Positions 25,060-34,120 of a DNA stretch of 64,000 bases are shown here, one piece after another. How positions within the stretch are numbered: the first letter of the stretch is position 1; every line of letters starts with the position of its first letter. Both the position numbers and the translations under genes were made by a program. Source of the DNA: Labrenzia sp. 011 (GTDB lineage Bacteria; Pseudomonadota; Alphaproteobacteria; Rhizobiales; Stappiaceae); NCBI RefSeq assembly GCF_003075075.1, contig NZ_QCYM01000001.1, positions 124,001-188,000 on the forward strand, in the 5' to 3' direction. Below the pieces are notes generated by a model that did not search any database, was not told where the DNA came from, and saw only the letters and a list, made by a program, of their open reading frames with translations.

Positions 25060-26457
25060 TTACTGTGATGTTTCGGGGTGTCGCAGAATATCGTCTTCGT
25101 CGAGATAGGTTCCCGACTGGACTTCGATCATCCGCACCGGAATCTTGCCGGGATTGTGCAAGGTATGTTTCGCGCCGAGCGGAACATAGGCCGACTGGTT
25201 TTCCGTCAGCAGACTGGTCTGCCCGTTGATGGTGATTTCCACCGTGCCGGAAACAACGATCCAGTGCTCGGCCCGGTGCAGGTGGCTCTGCAGGCTCAGA
25301 CGCTTGCCGGGCTTGATCATCATCGACTGGACCGCGAAGCGGTCGCCGTCATTGATGCGTTCCGTATACCCCCAGGGCCGATAGGAGCGCGGGTGGATAT
25401 CCACCTCCGTGCGGCCTTCGGCCTTCAGCTGCTCCACGATCTTTTTCACGTCCTGGGCCTTGTCCTTGTGGGCCACAAGAACACTGTCCGTGGTGGCGAT
25501 CACCATGACGTCCTCAAGGCCGATAAGCGAGACCAGTCCGCGGCCCGCATAGGCAAGACAGCCCGAGCTGTCCAGAAAGCGGGCGTCTCCAAGGGCGGAA
25601 TTGCCGTCGCCGTCCTTGTCGAGAACGTTCCAGATCGCCGACCATGACCCCAGGTCGTCCCATTCGGGCGCCATCGGGGCGCATACGACATTGTCCGCCT
25701 TTTCCATGATCGCGTAGTCGACGGAGATGTCGGAGAGTTTCTCGAAGCTTTCCTGGTCGAGCCGCGTGAAATCCAGATCCCCGTGCCGGGAGTCCATCAC
25801 CGCGGAAACGTCTTCGAACATCTCCGGCTGGAGGGTCCTGAAGGCGTCGATCATCGTTTGTGCCGAATACAGGAAGATGCCGGCGTTCCAGACATATCCG
25901 CCATCCTTGAGGAATGCCTCGGCACGGGCGAGATCGGGCTTTTCGACGAAGGCCTCCACCGGGCGGACCGGGGCGTCGCCCCCGGTTACCTTGATGTAGC
26001 CGTAACCGGTGTTCGGTTCGCTCGGGGTGATCCCGAATGTGACGATGGCGCCTTTGCGCGCCGCGTCTTCGGCTGCGAAGACGACGTCGAGGAAGACGTC
26101 CTCCTTCTTGATCAGGTGATCGGAGGGAAGCAGGAGAACGAGGGCATCCGGATCGGCCTCCGCCGCGATCATGGCGGCCATGAGCGCCGGGGGGGCGGTG
26201 TTGCGGCCCACCGGTTCCAGCAGGATGGAATTGGCTTCCATCCCGATTTCGGAAAGCTGTTCTCCGATCAGGAAGCGATGCGCGTTGCTGCCGATCACGA
26301 TCGGCGCGGCAAAATCCGGATGGTTGACGCGCTTGCAGGTTTTCTGGAAAAGGCTTTCGCCGTCGAACAGGGTGAGAAACTGTTTCGGTCTGTCCGTGCG
26401 CGACAGCGGCCAGAGCCGCGAACCGATACCACCGGACAGAATGCACGGAAAAATCAT
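25060..26457 (-). CDS. Mannose-1-phosphate guanylyltransferase / mannose-6-phosphate isomerase
   Basis: Bifunctional enzyme of GDP-mannose supply for surface polysaccharides. The N-terminal nucleotidyltransferase (residues 1-280) has SGGIGSRLWPLSRTDRPKQF, FVEKPDLARAEAFL and NAGIFLYSA. The C-terminal cupin (about 345-455) is a type II phosphomannose isomerase with YRPWG, SLQSHLHRAEHWIVVSGT and YVPLGAKHTLHNPG. The 465-residue length fits the AlgA/XanB/NoeJ class. The ribosome site GGGAGCAGG precedes the ATG. It is divergent from znuC; the Zur box in that gap is 111 bases from this start, so zinc control of this gene too is possible but unproven. Confidence 0.92.
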   Translation of the reverse strand: MIFPCILSGGIGSRLWPLSRTDRPKQFLTLFDGESLFQKTCKRVNHPDFAAPIVIGSNAHRFLIGEQLSEIGMEANSILLEPVGRNTAPPALMAAMIAAEADPDALVLLLPSDHLIKKEDVFLDVVFAAEDAARKGAIVTFGITPSEPNTGYGYIKVTGGDAPVRPVEAFVEKPDLARAEAFLKDGGYVWNAGIFLYSAQTMIDAFRTLQPEMFEDVSAVMDSRHGDLDFTRLDQESFEKLSDISVDYAIMEKADNVVCAPMAPEWDDLGSWSAIWNVLDKDGDGNSALGDARFLDSSGCLAYAGRGLVSLIGLEDVMVIATTDSVLVAHKDKAQDVKKIVEQLKAEGRTEVDIHPRSYRPWGYTERINDGDRFAVQSMMIKPGKRLSLQSHLHRAEHWIVVSGTVEITINGQTSLLTENQSAYVPLGAKHTLHNPGKIPVRMIEVQSGTYLDEDDILRHPETSQ

Positions 26458-26567
26458 AAGCCTGCTCCCGAAATTTGTTTGCGAAACGTAAAGTCGGCGC
26501 CTGCCAGCCCGCCCAGAGAGATAAACTTCGCCGGTGGAAGTTGCAAGCAGCGGGCAAGAACGCTATG

Positions 26568-26586
26568 TGTGTTATAACATAACACA
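26568..26586. promoter_or_regulatory. Zur box upstream of znuC
   Basis: Perfect eight-base inverted arms, TGTGTTAT (26568-26575) and ATAACACA (26579-26586), around AAC. The TGTTAT-N3-ATAACA core is the alphaproteobacterial Zur pattern. It lies 42 bases upstream of the znuC ATG and overlaps the expected promoter. The zur gene itself is in the operon, giving negative feedback. Confidence 0.85.
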
Positions 26587-26628
26587 AGCAGTCGCTTGGC
26601 AGGACGGGCAAGACAGTCTCGCAACATC

Positions 26629-27534
26629 ATGAAACAACAAGCTTTCACACAAGAAGACACGCCAGTGCCACGGCAGGACAGCGTATTGGTTCAGCTGGAG
26701 CGGGCGGGAATTCGCAGGGGCTCGGACTGGCTTGTCCGCGGGGTCGATCTGACGGTTTCGCCGGGCGAAATCGTGACGCTGATCGGACCGAACGGCTCCG
26801 GCAAATCCACGACCGCCAAAATGGCGCTCGGCATCCTGAAGCCAAGCGAGGGGCGTGCGTCGAGACGTCCGGGCCTCAAGGTCGGCTATGTTCCCCAGAA
26901 ACTTGCCATAGACTGGACTCTGCCGCTGAACGTCCGGCGCTTCCTGCGTCTGACCAATCCGCTTTCGGACGCGCAATGCAGGGAGGCTCTGGAGCAGACC
27001 GGCGCCGGCAGACTGATGAATTCGGAAATGCGGACCCTGTCGGGTGGTGAGCTTCAGCGTGTCATGCTGGCACGGGCCATCGGACGGAAACCGGATCTCC
27101 TGGTGCTCGACGAGCCGGTGCAAGGTGTGGACTATGCCGGCGAAATCGCGATCTACGAGCTGATCTCCGAAATTCGCGGCTCGCTCGGCTGCGGCATCCT
27201 GATGATCTCCCACGATCTTCACATCGTCATGGCGGCCGCGGACCAGGTCATCTGCCTGAACGGCCATGTCTGCTGCCGGGGCACGCCCTCGGACGTCAGC
27301 CGGGATGACAGCTACCATGCTCTTTTCGGCGCGCGCGCCGGCGCCTCCCTGGCTGTCTATGAACATCATCATGACCACGTTCACCTGCCGGACGGGCAAG
27401 TCCGGCATGCCGATGGCACGGTGTGCTCGCACGGCCCTGGGGACCATCACGGGCATGGCGGTGACGACCATGTGGCGGACGAAACCGCCGTTGACGGGGC
27501 GGGCAAAGACAGAGATGTCGGCAATGCTGGATGA
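26629..27534 (+). CDS. znuC: Zinc ABC transporter ATP-binding protein
   Basis: Cytoplasmic ATPase of high-affinity zinc import. The 301-residue protein from the ATG at 26629 has Walker A GPNGSGKST, YVPQKL, signature LSGGELQRVMLARA, Walker B LLVLDEPVQGVD and the H-loop SHDLH. The C-terminal tail is rich in His and Asp (EHHHDHVHLPDG, GDHHGHGGDDH), a zinc-binding extension seen in ZnuC of this group. The ATG lacks a clear Shine-Dalgarno; a TTG at 26596 is in frame but less likely. znuB starts inside its last 20 bases. No znuA gene for the periplasmic binding protein lies here. Confidence 0.93.
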   Translation: MKQQAFTQEDTPVPRQDSVLVQLERAGIRRGSDWLVRGVDLTVSPGEIVTLIGPNGSGKSTTAKMALGILKPSEGRASRRPGLKVGYVPQKLAIDWTLPLNVRRFLRLTNPLSDAQCREALEQTGAGRLMNSEMRTLSGGELQRVMLARAIGRKPDLLVLDEPVQGVDYAGEIAIYELISEIRGSLGCGILMISHDLHIVMAAADQVICLNGHVCCRGTPSDVSRDDSYHALFGARAGASLAVYEHHHDHVHLPDGQVRHADGTVCSHGPGDHHGHGGDDHVADETAVDGAGKDRDVGNAG

Positions 27535-28351
27535 TTTTTTCACAAGGGCCCTGGTTGCGGGCGTTGGAGTCGCGGTGGTTGCGGGCCCGTTGGGCTGTTT
27601 CGTCATCTGGCGCCGGATGGCCTATTTTGGCGACACGCTCTCGCATGCCGCGCTGCTTGGCGTCTCCCTGTCGCTGCTGCTGGAAATCAACACCACCCTG
27701 GCGGTCGCGGGTGTTTCCGTGCTCCTGGCCGTTGTGCTGCTTTTCCTGCGGCGCAGCGACACCCTGTCGTCGGATGCGCTCCTGGGTCTGTTGTCCCATT
27801 CCGCGCTGGCTCTGGGGCTGGTTTGCCTGGCCTTCATGACCTGGGTCCGTGTGGACCTTCTCGGTTTGCTGTTCGGTGACATCCTTGCGGTGACAAGGCT
27901 GGACATTGCCATGGTCTATGGTGGCGGCGGACTGGTTCTGTGTGTCCTGGCACTGATCTGGCGGCGTCTGTTCGCGGCAACCGTCAGTGCCGATCTGGCG
28001 GCCGGTGAGGGACAGCAGCCCGATCGCACGGATCTCGTCTTCATGGTGCTGACGGCGGCGGTGATTGCCATATCCCTCAAAATCATCGGTGCATTGCTGA
28101 TCACCGCGCTGCTGATCATTCCTGCCGCCGCCGCGCGCCGTTTCTCCGCTTCACCGGAGCAGATGGCCGTGATCGCGGCTCTGGCCGGTGCCCTGTCCGC
28201 CATCGGCGGGCTTTATGCTTCACTGCATTATGACACTCCGTCGGGACCGTCGATTGTCGTGGCGGCCATGGTGCTGTTTGCGGTCAGTCTTGTCCCGGGA
28301 GGCCTAATCGTGAGAAGGATGGGGGCGTTGATACGAGGAGACCGCTCTTGA
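27515..28351 (+). CDS. znuB: Zinc ABC transporter permease
   Basis: Inner-membrane channel subunit of the ABC-3 family, 278 residues. I start it at ATG 27515 (MSAMLDDFFTRALVAGVGVAVV), inside the end of znuC; the next in-frame ATG at 27524 is also possible. About eight hydrophobic helices are visible. Typical sequences are CFVIWRRMAYFGDTLSHAALLG, the SDALLGLLSHSALALG segment and IIGALLITALLIIPAAAARR. The overlaps with znuC and zur (TTGA) show a tightly coupled operon. Confidence 0.93.
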   Translation: MSAMLDDFFTRALVAGVGVAVVAGPLGCFVIWRRMAYFGDTLSHAALLGVSLSLLLEINTTLAVAGVSVLLAVVLLFLRRSDTLSSDALLGLLSHSALALGLVCLAFMTWVRVDLLGLLFGDILAVTRLDIAMVYGGGGLVLCVLALIWRRLFAATVSADLAAGEGQQPDRTDLVFMVLTAAVIAISLKIIGALLITALLIIPAAAARRFSASPEQMAVIAALAGALSAIGGLYASLHYDTPSGPSIVVAAMVLFAVSLVPGGLIVRRMGALIRGDRS

Positions 28352-28758
28352 GTGCGCATGCTCACCATGAACTGACGAAAAACCAGGCACTGGTCTTCCA
28401 GTCCCTTTCCGATGCGGGCGGTCCCCTGACCGCCTATGCCATTCTGGATCTTCTGAGGGATAATGGTTTCCGGGCGCCGCTTCAGGTCTACAGAGCGCTG
28501 GACAAGCTGGTTGAATTCGGAATGGTTCACCGCCTGGAGAGCCTGAATGCCTTTGTCGCCTGCAGCCACAAGGATTGCGCGGGGGGGCATGGGGCGGCTG
28601 CCTTCGCCATTTGTGAAAAATGCGGCGACGTGCGCGAGTTCACGCCGGACGAGGCCATGTCTTCGCTGAAGAAATGGACGGAAAGCGAAGGCTTCATCCT
28701 CGACAGAACGACAATCGAATTGCGCGGCACCTGCAAGAACTGTATCACCGCAAATTAG
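28348..28758 (+). CDS. zur: Zinc uptake regulator, Fur family, TTG start
   Basis: Zinc-sensing repressor of 136 residues. The only good start is TTG at 28348: GAGGAG lies eight bases upstream, the codon overlaps the znuB stop (TTGA), and no in-frame ATG precedes the winged helix. The DNA-binding domain includes LTAYAILDLLRDNGFRAPLQVYRALDKL. The structural zinc site is formed by CEKC and CKNC, and the sensory ligands include HKDC and the HG segment. The weak start and overlap probably keep Zur levels low and tied to ZnuB translation. The promoter-proximal Zur box implies self-regulation. Confidence 0.92.
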   Translation: MSAHAHHELTKNQALVFQSLSDAGGPLTAYAILDLLRDNGFRAPLQVYRALDKLVEFGMVHRLESLNAFVACSHKDCAGGHGAAAFAICEKCGDVREFTPDEAMSSLKKWTESEGFILDRTTIELRGTCKNCITAN

Positions 28759-28809
28759 CCGTGAGACGGTCCTGAGGACCACCTCACGGACCTACAGAGG
28801 GAGGCGGAA

Positions 28810-29391
28810 ATGGTTTTGCTGGTTGCCGGCCTGATTTTGTTCCTTGGAATACATCTTCTTCCGACGGCACCGTCCCTGCGCGCCGCGTTTGTCTCCAAAC
28901 TCGGAGAGATCGGCTACAAGGGGCTGTTTTCAGTGATCTCGGCGGTGGGATTCGTCCTGATCGTCTACGGCTATGGCTCCGCACGATTCGACGGGTCGCC
29001 GCTGATTTACGACCCGCCGGTCTGGATGCGTCACATCACTCTGCTGTTGATGATTCCGGCCTTTATCTTTCTCGTTGCAGCCTATGTTCCCTGCGCGATC
29101 AGAGCCAGGTTGAAACACCCGATGCTGGTCGCGGTGAAGACCTGGGCCTTTACCCATCTTCTTGCCAACGGCGATCTGGCATCGGTCGTGCTCTTCGGGT
29201 CCTTTCTGGCCTGGGCGGTGTTCGACAGGATTTCGCTCAAGCGCCGCGGACCGGGTGCGGGACAGCTGGAATTTGTCGCCGGAAAGCCCCGGAAATGGTC
29301 CGATGCGGCCGTGATTCTGGCCGGACTGGTCCTCTACGGATTGTTCGTCTGGAAACTGCATGCGCTGCTGATCGGCGTTTCCGTGACCTGA
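28810..29391 (+). CDS. NnrU-family integral membrane protein
   Basis: A 193-residue protein with five or six membrane helices, matching the NnrU family first described near nitric-oxide reductase genes. The start is supported by GGGAGG about six bases upstream. Segments typical of the family are GIHLLPTAPSLRAAFVSKLGE, the FSVISAVGFVLIVYGY helix, and the KHPMLVAVKTWAFTHLLANGDLASVVLFG motif. Its function is unresolved, and no denitrification genes are present here. It is the first of a plus-strand series leading to bamB and der. Confidence 0.88.
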   Translation: MVLLVAGLILFLGIHLLPTAPSLRAAFVSKLGEIGYKGLFSVISAVGFVLIVYGYGSARFDGSPLIYDPPVWMRHITLLLMIPAFIFLVAAYVPCAIRARLKHPMLVAVKTWAFTHLLANGDLASVVLFGSFLAWAVFDRISLKRRGPGAGQLEFVAGKPRKWSDAAVILAGLVLYGLFVWKLHALLIGVSVT

Positions 29392-29540
29392 ACCGGGGAC
29401 CGTGCCGCGGAAATTCCGGCGGATCGCGCCTTTTCGGCAGGCATTGCCCCACTTGCGCCACGAAATACAGGTTAAGCCCGTTCGGGGAATTGCCCGAGAC
29501 GGATCAAATGGATAATGTGCGCCACTCAAACAGGGGCGCA

Positions 29541-29560
29541 GTCCGGCCGGTGTGCCGGAC
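29541..29560 (+). other. Hairpin upstream of the TPR-protein gene
   Basis: GTCCGGC (29541-29547) and GCCGGAC (29554-29560) form a seven-base stem with a six-base loop, 30 bases before the start codon at 29591. It could be the end signal of the NnrU transcript or part of the next leader. Confidence 0.3.
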
Positions 29561-29590
29561 AATTCGAATGAATGCAGGAAAAAGACACGC

Positions 29591-30271
29591 ATGTCCGATA
29601 TATTTCGTGAAGTCGATGAAGACATCCGCCAGGAAAAGTACCGTCGGCTTTGGGACCGCTTCGGTCTGTGGATCATCGGTGTTGCGGTCCTGATCGTGGT
29701 TGGCACGGGCGGCTATCGCGGCTGGCTCTACTGGCAGGAGACGCAGTCCCAGACTTCCGGGGACATGTTCTTCGAAGCGGTGCAGCTGTCCGAAGCCGGG
29801 AAATACGACGAAGCCGCCACGCTTTATGATCAGCTCGACTCGGCCACCGGCGGTTATCCCGCTCTGGCGAGGTTCCGCAAGGCGACGGATCTGGCGAACG
29901 CGGGCCAGACGGAAGAGGCGCTTGCGGAATTCGATGCCCTGGCTGCCGAAAGTGGCCTCATGGAAGGAATGAAGGATGTCGCCGCCCTTCGTGCCGGATA
30001 TCTCGTTGTCGACATGGAAGATTACACCAGCGTTGCCGACCGTGTGGAAGGACTGACGGGAGACACCGGACCCTTCCGGGCAGCTGCGCGGGAACTTCTT
30101 GCTCTGAGTGCCTGGAAAAACGGCGATATTGAAACCGCCCGTCAATGGATCGCCGCGATTGAGGAAGATCCTGAGACGCCGGTCGATCTAAACCGCCGGG
30201 TGGCGCTCCTGGCCGATGTGATTCGCGCCAAGAACGGCGACACGAACGCGGACAGTGAAGGAAACAACTAG
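29591..30271 (+). CDS. TPR-like membrane protein (YfgM/DUF2133 type)
   Basis: A 226-residue single-pass inner-membrane protein. The ATG at 29591 (MSDIFREVDEDIRQEKYRRLWDRFG) is preceded by AGGAAAAAG. The N-terminal cytosolic helix is followed by one membrane segment (LWIIGVAVLIVVGTGGY) and a periplasmic tetratricopeptide region (SEAGKYDEAATLYDQL and similar). The family member YfgM is an envelope chaperone linked to BamB and SecYEG. The adjoining bamB gene starts one base after its stop, which supports the same role here. Confidence 0.88.
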   Translation: MSDIFREVDEDIRQEKYRRLWDRFGLWIIGVAVLIVVGTGGYRGWLYWQETQSQTSGDMFFEAVQLSEAGKYDEAATLYDQLDSATGGYPALARFRKATDLANAGQTEEALAEFDALAAESGLMEGMKDVAALRAGYLVVDMEDYTSVADRVEGLTGDTGPFRAAARELLALSAWKNGDIETARQWIAAIEEDPETPVDLNRRVALLADVIRAKNGDTNADSEGNN

Positions 30272-31624
30272 GTGATTTTTGCGACCGTTTCTTCCAGCCG
30301 GCGCGGCCTGTTGGGTGTACTGGCACTGTCTCTGGCGCTCACCGGCTGCGGTTCGATGAGCGAATTCGCAGACAGCGTGAATCCTTTCAGCCGCGAGAAG
30401 ACCCTGCCGGGCGACCGTCAGCCGGTATTCGACGGAGCGGATCCGGCGACCCAGGCGCTTGGCCAGAGCGCAAAGATCGGTCCGGCGACCGGCGGACAAA
30501 GCTGGACCACTGCCGGTGGCGGTCTGACCAACGATCCCGGCAATGTGGCCGTCTCCGTGTCCGGCAACAGGGCCTGGCGCGCGCAGGTGGGATCCTCCGG
30601 ACGCGGTATCACCTCCTCAGCGCTGAGGATTTCGGCCCGTCCCGTCAGCGACGGCAGCCGGATCTATATCTATAAGCCGAACGGCGAAGTAGTCGCCCTG
30701 TCGACGGGTGGAGCTCGCCAGTGGACCCAGAACCTGCGGCCGGAAGGCGAACGCGACATCGGGCCGGGGGGCGGCGTCGCCGTCGACGGCGGTGTGGTCT
30801 ATGCGGCCACCAGCTACAGGCAGCTTGCCGCGCTTGAGGCCGGGTCCGGTCGTGTGATCTGGAAGACCGACCTGGACACGCCTGCGCGCGGCGCACCGGT
30901 GGCCGGTGCCGGGCATGTGTTCGTGGTCTCTCAGTCCAACGAGGTTTATGCGCTCTCCCAGTCCGATGGCAGCCTTGCCTGGACCTATGCCGGGATCGAG
31001 GAAACCGCAGGGCTTCTGTCCGCCGCCAATCCGGCGATCTCGGGCAACCGGGTGATCGTCCCGTTCTCCTCCGGGGAAATCATGGCAATCAACATCAAGA
31101 CCGGTGAACCCGAATGGGTGGACGGCGTGTCGCGCGGCTTCCGCACGCTTGCCCTGTCGGGCCTGGCGGATGTCTCGGCAAGCCCTGTCGTGTCGGGCAA
31201 CACGGTCTATGCGACCGGGGTCGCCGGCCGTACGGTCGCGGTGGATGCCCGCAACGGACAGCGCAAATGGGAACAGGATCTTGGCAGCGTTCACACGCCC
31301 GTCGTGTCCGGCAGCACGCTGTTCATGGTGGATCTGGATGACCGGATGGTGGCGCTCAGCCTGAAGTCCGGGGAAACCCTCTGGGCGACGCCCTTGCCGC
31401 GCCCGGAAAAGAAGAAACGTCGCCGCAACTGGGCGGGTCCCGTTCTGGCCAATGGAAGCCTTGTGGCGTTTTCCAGCGACGGGCAGGTGGCTCTCGTGGA
31501 TGCGGCCTCCGGCAAGATCATGTTGAGCCAGCGCACCAATACGGACGTCTATGTGACGCCGATCGTGGCGGGGGGACGTGTGATCGTTCTGACCGGCAGT
31601 GACGGCGTCGCCGCATTTAACTAG
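30272..31624 (+). CDS. bamB: Outer-membrane assembly lipoprotein BamB
   Basis: Lipoprotein of the BAM complex that helps insert beta-barrel proteins. It uses a GTG start immediately after the TPR gene stop, with GAAGGAA upstream. The 450-residue protein has a lipobox LALTGC with the lipidated Cys at residue 26, then a beta-propeller of PQQ-like blades. Repeated blade sequences are NGEVVALSTGGARQW, SGRVIWKTDLDTPARG, DGSLAWTYAG, TGEPEWVDGVSRG and NGQRKWEQDLG. The order TPR protein-bamB-der is conserved in alphaproteobacteria and proteobacteria generally. Confidence 0.94.
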   Translation: MIFATVSSSRRGLLGVLALSLALTGCGSMSEFADSVNPFSREKTLPGDRQPVFDGADPATQALGQSAKIGPATGGQSWTTAGGGLTNDPGNVAVSVSGNRAWRAQVGSSGRGITSSALRISARPVSDGSRIYIYKPNGEVVALSTGGARQWTQNLRPEGERDIGPGGGVAVDGGVVYAATSYRQLAALEAGSGRVIWKTDLDTPARGAPVAGAGHVFVVSQSNEVYALSQSDGSLAWTYAGIEETAGLLSAANPAISGNRVIVPFSSGEIMAINIKTGEPEWVDGVSRGFRTLALSGLADVSASPVVSGNTVYATGVAGRTVAVDARNGQRKWEQDLGSVHTPVVSGSTLFMVDLDDRMVALSLKSGETLWATPLPRPEKKKRRRNWAGPVLANGSLVAFSSDGQVALVDAASGKIMLSQRTNTDVYVTPIVAGGRVIVLTGSDGVAAFN

Positions 31625-31669
31625 CTTTTGGAGTACGCGAGTCCACAGGGACTCGGAGAGGCTGCTCCG

Positions 31670-31733
31670 GCATTTTTAAATCGATCGGATTTCTGCTTTC
31701 ATGCGCTCTCGCATGAAAGCGGGCTGATCTCAG
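31670..31733 (+). repeat. Second dispersed hairpin repeat, copy D
   Basis: Contains ATTTTTAAATCGATCGG followed by a perfect 11-base stem, GCTTTCATGCG (31695-31705) and CGCATGAAAGC (31710-31720), with a CTCT loop. A homologous copy lies at 47807-47879. The stem ends 53 bases before the der start codon. The gap also holds a GAGTCC/GGGACTC hairpin near the bamB stop, a plausible bamB end signal. Confidence 0.6.
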
Positions 31734-31773
31734 GCCGGGCCCTTCGGGAGGCCCGCCATCAGGAGTAATTGCA

Positions 31774-33201
31774 GTGGGCGCTACAGTCGCCATTATCGGA
31801 CGGCCGAATGTCGGCAAGTCCACCTTGTTCAATCGGCTGGTCGGCAAACGACTGGCTCTGGTTGACGACACCCCCGGCGTGACGCGCGACCGGCGGCCGG
31901 GCGATGCCCGCCTGGGCGACCTGCGCTTCACCATCATCGACACGGCGGGCCTCGAAGACGCGGACATGAGCACGCTGGCGGGTCGCATGCGCCGTCAGAC
32001 GGAGGAAGCCATCGAAACGGCGGATGCGGTTCTCTTCGTGATCGATGCCCGGGCCGGGATCACGCCGCTGGATGCCCATTTCGCCGATGTCGCGCGCAAG
32101 ACGACCCGTCCGGTGATCCTGCTCGCCAACAAGGCGGAAGGACGGGCAGGCGAAAGCGGCCTGTATGAATCCTATTCGCTGGGTCTGGGCGAACCGATCG
32201 CCATTTCCGCCGAGCACGGCGAGGGTCTGGCGGATCTCTACGAGGCGCTGAAGCCGCATGTGGACCGGATTACCGAGGAAGAGGACGCAAGACGCGAAGA
32301 GGCGATCACCAACGTCGATGTCGACGAGGATGGCGAGATTGTCGGCGAGGAGGATCCTGTCGGCACTCTGGACCGGCCGTTGCGGGTGGCGATCGTCGGT
32401 CGGCCGAATGCGGGCAAGTCCACCTTGATCAACAAGATGCTCGGCGAAGATCGCATGCTGACCGGCCCGGAAGCCGGCATCACGCGCGATTCCATTTCCG
32501 TCGACTGGACCTGGCGCGACAGGCACATCAAGCTGTTCGACACCGCCGGCATCCGCCGCAAGGCGCGTGTGCAGGAAAAACTCGAGAAGCTCTCCGTCGC
32601 CGACGCCCTTCGTGCGATCAAGTTCGCCGAAGTCGTGGTGGTGACGCTGGACGCCACCATGTCCTTCGAGAAGCAGGACCTTCAGATCATCGACCTCGTC
32701 GCCCGCGAAGGCCGCGCCCTGGTGATCGCGATCAACAAGTGGGATCTGGTCGAGGACCGGGAAGCGGCCTGGAAGAAGATCCGCGACGCCAACGAACGCT
32801 ATTTCAACCAGATTCGCGGTGTCCAGATCGCGACCCTGTCCGGCCTTCAGGGGCAGGGCATCGACAGGATGGTCGAAAGCATTTTCACGGCCTATGAAGC
32901 CTGGAATTCGCGTGTCTCCACCTCCAAGCTCAATCGCTGGCTGGAACGGGTGACGGTCAACCATCCGCCGCCGGCTGTCGCCGGGCGCCGCGTGCGTCTG
33001 CGCTACATGACGCAGGCGAAAACCCGTCCGCCGCATTTCGTGGTCTTCTGTTCCCGGCCGGAACAGCTGCCGGAGAGCTATACCCGCTATCTGGTCAATA
33101 CGTTGAGGGCCACCTTCAACATACACGGCACACCGATCCGCCTGTCCTACCGCAAAGGCGAAAACCCTTACGCGATCAAGAAAAAGCGGAAAATCCAGTA
33201 G
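31774..33201 (+). CDS. der: Ribosome-assembly GTPase Der (EngA)
   Basis: Double-GTPase needed for 50S subunit maturation, 475 residues. The GTG start at 31774 has AGGAG nine bases upstream. The first G domain has GRPNVGKST at residues 9-17 and DTAGLED; the second has GRPNAGKST near residue 209, [12 protein letters not shown] and NKWDLV. A KH-like C-terminal domain follows ([17 protein letters not shown] to KRKIQ). An acidic linker ([23 protein letters not shown]) separates the domains. Length is normal. Confidence 0.97.
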   Translation: MGATVAIIGRPNVGKSTLFNRLVGKRLALVDDTPGVTRDRRPGDARLGDLRFTIIDTAGLEDADMSTLAGRMRRQTEEAIETADAVLFVIDARAGITPLDAHFADVARKTTRPVILLANKAEGRAGESGLYESYSLGLGEPIAISAEHGEGLADLYEALKPHVDRITEEEDARREEAITNVDVDEDGEIVGEEDPVGTLDRPLRVAIVGRPNAGKSTLINKMLGEDRMLTGPEAGITRDSISVDWTWRDRHIKLFDTAGIRRKARVQEKLEKLSVADALRAIKFAEVVVVTLDATMSFEKQDLQIIDLVAREGRALVIAINKWDLVEDREAAWKKIRDANERYFNQIRGVQIATLSGLQGQGIDRMVESIFTAYEAWNSRVSTSKLNRWLERVTVNHPPPAVAGRRVRLRYMTQAKTRPPHFVVFCSRPEQLPESYTRYLVNTLRATFNIHGTPIRLSYRKGENPYAIKKKRKIQ

Positions 33202-33299
33202 CCGCCGGGTGCGCTTTGTTTCGAACGTTCACGCAAAAGCTGTCCGCCTGTCCCTGAACAGCTTTTCCTCCGCCAAAACTCTTTGAAGGAACTCTTTTG

Positions 33300-34097
33300 A
33301 TGTCACAAGAACGGCTTGATTTCGCCGAAACCCTGAGCCGTAAGGCAGGTGAGCTCGGATTGGAATATTTCCGCAAGCTGGACACCTTGACGGTGACGCA
33401 GAAGGGCCACCAGGATCTCGTCTCCGAAGCCGACCGGAATGTGGAAACGCTCATTCGCGGCGAGATCGCCAAGGCTTATCCGCAAGACGCCATTCTGGGC
33501 GAGGAACACGGCATGGAAGAGGGCACCTCAGGCTACACCTGGGTGACCGATCCCATCGACGGAACGGCGAATTTCGTCGCCGGTATCCCGCAGTGGTGCG
33601 TGATCATCGCCTGTGTGTACCAGGGACAGGTGATTGCCGGCGTCATCCACGATCCGGTGTCGAATGAAACCTTCAAGGCTGCCGCCGGTCACGGGGCGTT
33701 TCTCAACGGCAAACCGATAAAGGCCTCGGACAGCCAGAGCCTTTCCAACGGCTCTGTCGGGGTCGGGTTCAACGGCCGCTCCGCGGTGACCGACGCGGTG
33801 AATGTGGTTGGCGCCCTGGTTTCCAAGGGCGGCGTCTTCTTCCGCAATGCGTCCGGCGGCCTCATGCTTGCCTATGCCGCGTCCGGCCGCCTCATCGGCT
33901 ATGTGGAATCCCACATGAATGCCTGGGACTGCCTTGCCGGCATGCTGATCACCAGCGAAGCGGGCGGGAAGGTCATGGAACAGGACATCGACCGCGTCCT
34001 GACGCACGGTGCCCGCGTGGTCGTCGGAGCGCCCGGTGTCTTCAACGATCTGCAGGAAATCGCCGACAGCTCCTTCGCCCCCTTCGAAGCGGCCTGA
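33300..34097 (+). CDS. suhB: Inositol-1-monophosphatase family protein
   Basis: Magnesium-dependent phosphatase of the IMPase/SuhB family, 265 residues. The ATG at 33300 is preferred to the adjacent TTG, with AAGGAA about ten bases upstream. Motif A reads WVTDPIDGTANFVAG, the metal-binding GEEHG is at about residue 68, and motif B reads WDCLAGMLITSEAGGKV near the C-terminus. Members of this family in related bacteria hydrolyse inositol, glucitol or histidinol phosphate, so the substrate is not certain. It lies 98 bases after der on the same strand. Confidence 0.88.
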   Translation: MSQERLDFAETLSRKAGELGLEYFRKLDTLTVTQKGHQDLVSEADRNVETLIRGEIAKAYPQDAILGEEHGMEEGTSGYTWVTDPIDGTANFVAGIPQWCVIIACVYQGQVIAGVIHDPVSNETFKAAAGHGAFLNGKPIKASDSQSLSNGSVGVGFNGRSAVTDAVNVVGALVSKGGVFFRNASGGLMLAYAASGRLIGYVESHMNAWDCLAGMLITSEAGGKVMEQDIDRVLTHGARVVVGAPGVFNDLQEIADSSFAPFEAA

Positions 34098-34120
34098 CCG
34101 GAAAACCGGACGCTCCGGGA

